Part shown: piece by piece, positions 32,939 to 36,246 of the stretch
How positions within the stretch are numbered: the stretch's first letter is position 1
Layout: each line of letters begins with the position of its first letter
Translations under genes and position numbers: made by a program
Notes under the pieces: model-generated
What the model saw: the letters and a program-made list of their open reading frames with translations, nothing else
Databases searched by the model: none
Told to the model about the DNA's origin: nothing
Assembly (NCBI GenBank): GCA_013177805.1
Contig: JABLXU010000054.1
Location: 1-36,246, forward strand
Reading direction: 5' to 3'
From: Candidatus Omnitrophota bacterium
GTDB lineage: Bacteria > Hinthialibacterota > Hinthialibacteria > Hinthialibacterales > Hinthialibacteraceae
Length of the DNA stretch: 36,246 bases

Positions 32939-33640
32939 ATGGGATTTCTTTCCGCGTTATACAGCCTGGCGGTGGCGTTGGAACTGATTTCGCTCGCGCT
33001 GCTGCTTTTGTTTCTGCGCAATTGCTGGCGCCGGGTGAAACGCCATCCCGAAACCGGGGAACGCTTGCGCCGGAGAAAAATGGGACGGGACACCGTCCTG
33101 GGGTTGACCACGTTGATTTTTTTCTTCGCCGGGATGACCTTCATGAACCTGGCGTTGTTTTTACAGTCCTACCGTACCTATGTGGTGGGCCATCCGATCG
33201 CCTCGGTGGCGGTGGAACGGCAGGATGGCGACGGCGGATTTTATCTCCGGGTCAAGGAGTTGGGCACTCCCTTGAGCCATACTGTCCAACCGTTCGAGCA
33301 AGAGTATCACTTGAAGGGCGAACGCTGGATGCTGGAAGGCCACCTGATCCGGTTTCATCCCCTGCTCAGTTTCTTCGGTTTCAAACCGGTCTATCAACTG
33401 ACCCGCATCCAGGGCAGCTATTATTCGATCGACGAGGAACGGACGAAAGAGAGGACCGTCTATCCCCTCGTGGACCGCGCGGATGAGCAATGGTGGCGCT
33501 GGATTTACAAAAACCGCAAATCCATCCCCTTGCTGGATATGGTGAGCGGCTCGGCGGTCTCCCAAGACGCGGAGGAGGGGAGCAAATATGTGGTAACGGT
33601 TGTCCCCACAGGTTTTACGCTGCAACCAGCCGCGGAATAA
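32939..33640 (+). CDS. Two-helix membrane protein of unknown function
   Basis: The start ATG 32939 follows a GAGG-type site; a GTG at 32930 is an alternative. The 233-aa product has two N-terminal membrane helices (about 3-25 and 52-76) with a basic cytoplasmic loop between. A beta-rich domain outside the membrane then shows YHLKGERWMLEGHLIRF, YQLTRIQGSYYSI, RTVYPLV and a C-terminal pattern VSGSAVSQ...YVVTVVPTGFTLQP. This layout recalls proteins loosely labelled multidrug or cation efflux related in Proteobacteria, but that label has no functional basis I know of. It lies 87 nt after hisA on the same strand and could be the tail of that unit. Confidence 0.75.
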   Translation: MGFLSALYSLAVALELISLALLLLFLRNCWRRVKRHPETGERLRRRKMGRDTVLGLTTLIFFFAGMTFMNLALFLQSYRTYVVGHPIASVAVERQDGDGGFYLRVKELGTPLSHTVQPFEQEYHLKGERWMLEGHLIRFHPLLSFFGFKPVYQLTRIQGSYYSIDEERTKERTVYPLVDRADEQWWRWIYKNRKSIPLLDMVSGSAVSQDAEEGSKYVVTVVPTGFTLQPAAE

Positions 33641-33951
33641 GAATGATTCCTTCAGCCTCGATGCTTCCACTCCGGCTTGATACTCCACTGTTTTATACCA
33701 CGGATCTGGGCACCATCGGTATCGCGGTCCCTGCATGCACCTGCCGGTGTTGTTTTTTCTCCGGCGCCGGCCGTGCGTTCCGGCTCCATAGAATCCGGGA
33801 TTCCAGACAGAAGTCCCAGGCAACTCCGCACCCACCCCATCCGGCATTCCCGTGGATTTCCCGGATAGAAACCTGGACCCATTCTCTCCTTCCCCATCCC
33901 CAGCCATGCTAGGATGACTCCAACCTGTATGAGAAAAAGGATGTTGAAACC
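33641..33951. other. Intergenic region before the aldo/keto reductase (311 nt)
   Basis: This stretch has no gene with a ribosome site on either strand. A small GC-rich palindrome (CGGCGCCG near 33760) and C-rich segments occur. The one site of interest is the TGCTAGGAT extended -10 at 33907-33915. Confidence 0.5.
33910..33915 (+). promoter_or_regulatory. Possible extended -10 (TGCTAGGAT) for the aldo/keto reductase
   Basis: TAGGAT preceded by TGC lies 36 nt before the start. The 10-mer GCTAGGATGA is shared with the esterase upstream region at 24556-24565. No -35 match is seen. Confidence 0.3.
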
Positions 33952-34944
33952 ATGAGTCACAAACACGCCATCCAATTATCGAGACGCGATGTATTGAAAA
34001 CCACGGGAGCGCTCTTGCCGGCCGGTTTGGCCATGGGGAACCTGCTTGCTTCCGCGCCGGGCCGGGCGGACGAAGCGAAAATGCCCACGCGCGTTTTGGG
34101 AAGAACCGGCCGGGAACTCTCGGTCATGACGTTGGGCTGCGGACATTTGCGGGCCAGTTTCATGGATCGGGGAAAAGCCGAACAGATTGTGATCCGGGCT
34201 TTGGAGTTAGGCGTCAACTCCATCGATACCGCGCCGAACTATCAAGAATCCGAGGACTACTTGGGTGAAATCCTGAAGGACCGGCGGGAAAAGGTGTTTC
34301 TAGCGACCAAGAACGAAGAGGCCACATACAAGGAAGGCTGGGAACTCCTCCGGAAAAGTTTGAAACGGCTGAAAACGGAGTATCTCGATCTGGTGTATAT
34401 CCACAATCTGGGCATGGAAGGCCGGTTCGCGGATGTGAAGGAATTGTTGGGGCCGCAAGGAGTGCTGGCCGCGCTGGTGGAAGCGAAAAAACAAGGTGTG
34501 GTGAAGGCCATCGGCGTGTCGGGCCACCTGTATCCAAGCCGGTTTAAAGCGGTGTTGGAGCGGGACGAAATCGATGTCTTCATGTGCGCGGTGAACTTCG
34601 TGGCACGCCATCAATACAATTTCGAAGAGAAAGTCTTTGAACCCGCCCGCCAAAAAAACGCGGGACTGATCGCCATGAAAGTCATGGGCGGCGCGGGGAA
34701 CTGGAGTGAGGGCCAGGCGCGGCTGGCGGAGGAGAACCTGGACCTTTGCGTCCGGTACGCGTTGGATCTTCCCGGCGTGTGCTCGGCGAATTTGGGTGTG
34801 CGCACGCTCGATGAACTGGAAACAGCCGTCCAGCGGGTGAAGAACTTCACCCCGCTCACCGGGGAGGAAAAAAAGTCCTTGGAGCAACGCGGCCGCGAAT
34901 TGGCCAACGCCTGGGGGCCGATGTACGGCACCCCGGTGGCGTAA
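33952..34944 (+). CDS. Tat-exported aldo/keto reductase
   Basis: The 330-aa protein opens with a twin-arginine signal (SRRDVLK at 10-16, then a hydrophobic helix to about 36), so it is folded with cofactor in the cytoplasm and exported. The barrel starts at ~45 (TRVLGRTGRELSVMTLGCG) and has the AKR tetrad D92, Y97 (IDTAPNY), K120 (ATKNEE) and H151 (YIHNLG). Later come VKAIGVSGHLY and VMGGAG. It probably oxidises or reduces a sugar or aldehyde with NAD(P). AAAGGA lies 10 nt before the ATG. No operon partner is seen. Exported AKRs of this kind are common in polysaccharide-degrading lineages. Confidence 0.92.
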   Translation: MSHKHAIQLSRRDVLKTTGALLPAGLAMGNLLASAPGRADEAKMPTRVLGRTGRELSVMTLGCGHLRASFMDRGKAEQIVIRALELGVNSIDTAPNYQESEDYLGEILKDRREKVFLATKNEEATYKEGWELLRKSLKRLKTEYLDLVYIHNLGMEGRFADVKELLGPQGVLAALVEAKKQGVVKAIGVSGHLYPSRFKAVLERDEIDVFMCAVNFVARHQYNFEEKVFEPARQKNAGLIAMKVMGGAGNWSEGQARLAEENLDLCVRYALDLPGVCSANLGVRTLDELETAVQRVKNFTPLTGEEKKSLEQRGRELANAWGPMYGTPVA

Positions 34945-35037
34945 AAAAATGAAAATGGCCGCTTTTCCCTGATTGTAAAACTTCCCGGCTGAGACCGAAG
35001 CCCTCTCTTCTTGCGGATTGAAAATGGGAAGAATGGA

Positions 35038-35373
35038 TTATTCGAAGGACCGGAGGGCAGTTTCTGGATCGTCGAACATTTCCAGAATCCGGTCCAGGCG
35101 GGTGATTTCGATCAGATTGGATACACTCGGCTGGGCGCGCATCAATTTCAGGCGGCCACCCTGTTTTTTGAGTTGTTGATACAACGTGATGATGAATCCC
35201 AGGGAGGAACTGCTCATATAAACGATATTTTCCAAATCGAGCAAAAAATCCTTGCATCCCGCGTCCATTCGTTCGCTGATCACCTGGCGGAGCGGTTCGG
35301 GATCATTGAAGTGTTCCTCCACCTCGAACGAAACCACGGCCACGGCATTATGATCTTCTACTTTTATCAGCAT
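35038..35373 (-). CDS. STAS-domain anti-sigma factor antagonist-like protein
   Basis: The 111-aa single STAS domain begins at ATG 35373, 7 nt after GGAG. DLENIVYMSSSSLGFI (46-61) corresponds to the DxSxVxxIDSSGLG core, where a Ser is phosphorylated by an anti-sigma kinase. The usual Asp and Gly of DSSG are both Ser here, but candidate phospho-Ser residues (S55/S56) remain. It probably belongs to a partner-switching relay with an HPK-like kinase and PP2C phosphatase, none of which is in the window. It is convergent with the aldo/keto reductase and divergent from the alcohol dehydrogenase. Confidence 0.88.
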   Translation of the reverse strand: MLIKVEDHNAVAVVSFEVEEHFNDPEPLRQVISERMDAGCKDFLLDLENIVYMSSSSLGFIITLYQQLKKQGGRLKLMRAQPSVSNLIEITRLDRILEMFDDPETALRSFE

Positions 35374-35555
35374 GAAGGGTCTCCATCCCAATTCAACCCA
35401 ATCGGCTTGCCTGCGATAATTAAATCATATCGGGAAAAAAGAAATTTGCTATACTTTGTTGTCTCGATTTCCTTTTCGAATGGATTTCTTGCCGGAACGG
35501 GCCGGAGAGAAATCCCAAACACCGCGATCATAGGCGGGTCAGAAAGGGACTCCCA

Positions 35556-36246
35556 ATGAAAGCGTTGCGTTGCACGGATACCGGTTTGATGCTGGAGGAT
35601 CAGTGTCCTGAACCTCGCCCTTCCGCGGGGGAGGTGCTTATCCGGCCCCGGATGGCCGGGATATGCCGCACCGATTTGGAATTGACCAAGGGGTATATGG
35701 GTTTCCACGGTATCCTGGGCCATGAATTTGTTGGGGAAGTGGCGGAAGCCGGAGCGGGTTGGGAGGCCGGCGTCCGGGTCGTGGGCGAAATCAACGCCGG
35801 CTGTGGAACCTGCCCGTACTGCCGGAAGGAACTCGCGCGGCATTGCCCCCACCGGACGACGTTGGGGATTTATAACCGGGACGGCTGTCTGGCCGAGTAC
35901 ATGACGCTCCCGGCGGCCAACCTTTTCCGGGCGCCGGACGGAATACCCGATGAAATTTTGGTGTTCACGGAACCGCTCGCGGCGGTACTGGAGATTTTTG
36001 AGCAAATCCAAGTGCGGCCGGTGGACCGGATTTGCGTTCTCGGCGATGGCAAATTGGGCCTTCTGGCCGCGCTGGTTCTGGCCTTCCGCCATGAAGGCGA
36101 AAGCCTGTTAGTCGGGCGCCATCCAGGCAAGTTGGGTCTGGTGGAGGATTTTCTTCCCACCTTGCGGGAACAGGAATTGGATGCCGTCCACCATAAACAA
36201 TGGGACATCGTGATCGAGGCCACCGGCGCCACCCAAGGACTGCGGC
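35556..36246 (+). CDS. Zinc-dependent alcohol dehydrogenase, medium-chain family (3' end outside window)
   Basis: From ATG 35556, after an AAAGGGA-type site, 230 codons are visible and the frame is open at the edge. Catalytic zinc ligands are C37 (GICRTD), H56 and E57 (LGHEFVGEV), with E139 (FTEPLAA). Structural zinc cysteines are C83, C86, C89 and C97. The nucleotide fold shows VLGDGKLGLL (161-170; GxGxxG). The protein likely oxidises a polyol or secondary alcohol with NAD(P). The family length is about 330-350 aa, so roughly 100 residues are missing only because of the window end. Confidence 0.93.
   Translation, partial: MKALRCTDTGLMLEDQCPEPRPSAGEVLIRPRMAGICRTDLELTKGYMGFHGILGHEFVGEVAEAGAGWEAGVRVVGEINAGCGTCPYCRKELARHCPHRTTLGIYNRDGCLAEYMTLPAANLFRAPDGIPDEILVFTEPLAAVLEIFEQIQVRPVDRICVLGDGKLGLLAALVLAFRHEGESLLVGRHPGKLGLVEDFLPTLREQELDAVHHKQWDIVIEATGATQGLR

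Noticed and set aside
34945..35037. Hairpin GAAAA...TTTTC with a T run as a terminator between the convergent reductase and STAS genes
   Set aside because: The stem is only five A-T-rich pairs, too weak to call.
1..36246. CRISPR array, prophage or integrative element
   Set aside because: No regularly spaced repeats, cas genes, integrase or phage structural genes are visible; transposon debris is limited to the first kilobase.

Overview
The window looks like a chromosomal segment of a GC-rich, probably uncultured Gram-negative bacterium. Strong Shine-Dalgarno sites, a bacterial tRNA-Arg without encoded CCA, lipoprotein and Tat signals, type I glutamine synthetase, Der, PlsY, HisA and SerC all fit a bacterium. 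The mix of secreted sulfatase, beta-helix protein, DUF4380-like protein, glycosidase-like and acetyl-xylan-esterase-like proteins resembles polysaccharide-degrading lineages such as Planctomycetota/Verrucomicrobiota relatives, Sumerlaeota or Hydrogenedentota. That placement is inference only; nothing here fixes the phylum.

Layout. Positions 1-1000 are a decayed, gene-poor patch with insertion-sequence debris: the N-terminus of an IS630-like transposase running off the left edge, a beheaded ORF beside it, a 145-bp MITE-like element with 25-bp terminal inverted repeats, and a transposase C-terminal remnant. A tRNA-Arg(TCT) follows. Positions 1.2-4.5 kb (minus strand) carry a four-helix membrane protein with a possible PH-like tail and a tightly coupled GT4-GT2 glycosyltransferase pair. 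Positions 4.6-10 kb (plus) carry a secreted metallo-beta-lactamase-fold protein, a small one-helix membrane protein, a sigma-54-dependent response regulator and a secreted parallel beta-helix protein ending in a good terminator. Positions 10-18 kb hold a large sulfatase-like lipoprotein with a roughly 210-residue insertion, a DUF4380-like secreted protein, serC, a VOC-family protein and a secreted alpha/alpha-barrel-like protein, then an orphan 346-aa cytosolic protein on the minus strand.

Positions 19.3-24.5 kb (minus) form a five-gene metal-ion uptake operon: a MntR/DtxR-type repressor, a TroA-like binding lipoprotein, an ATPase and two ABC-3 permeases. The stop/start junctions overlap or are close, and a perfect 14-bp palindrome overlaps the predicted -10 box. 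Both permeases end in a DtxR-like winged-helix and metal-binding module whose key His/Glu residues are kept. This suggests direct metal sensing by the transporter, and it is the most interesting system in the window.

Positions 24.6-29.6 kb hold a divergent secreted esterase, a GT87-type polyprenol-sugar transferase flanked by a 15-bp direct repeat, and glnA with a strong terminator. Positions 30.1-33.6 kb are a housekeeping run, der-plsY-hisA, with overlapping or abutting junctions, followed by a two-helix membrane protein. The right end holds a Tat-exported aldo/keto reductase, a STAS-domain protein and the start of a zinc alcohol dehydrogenase cut by the window edge.
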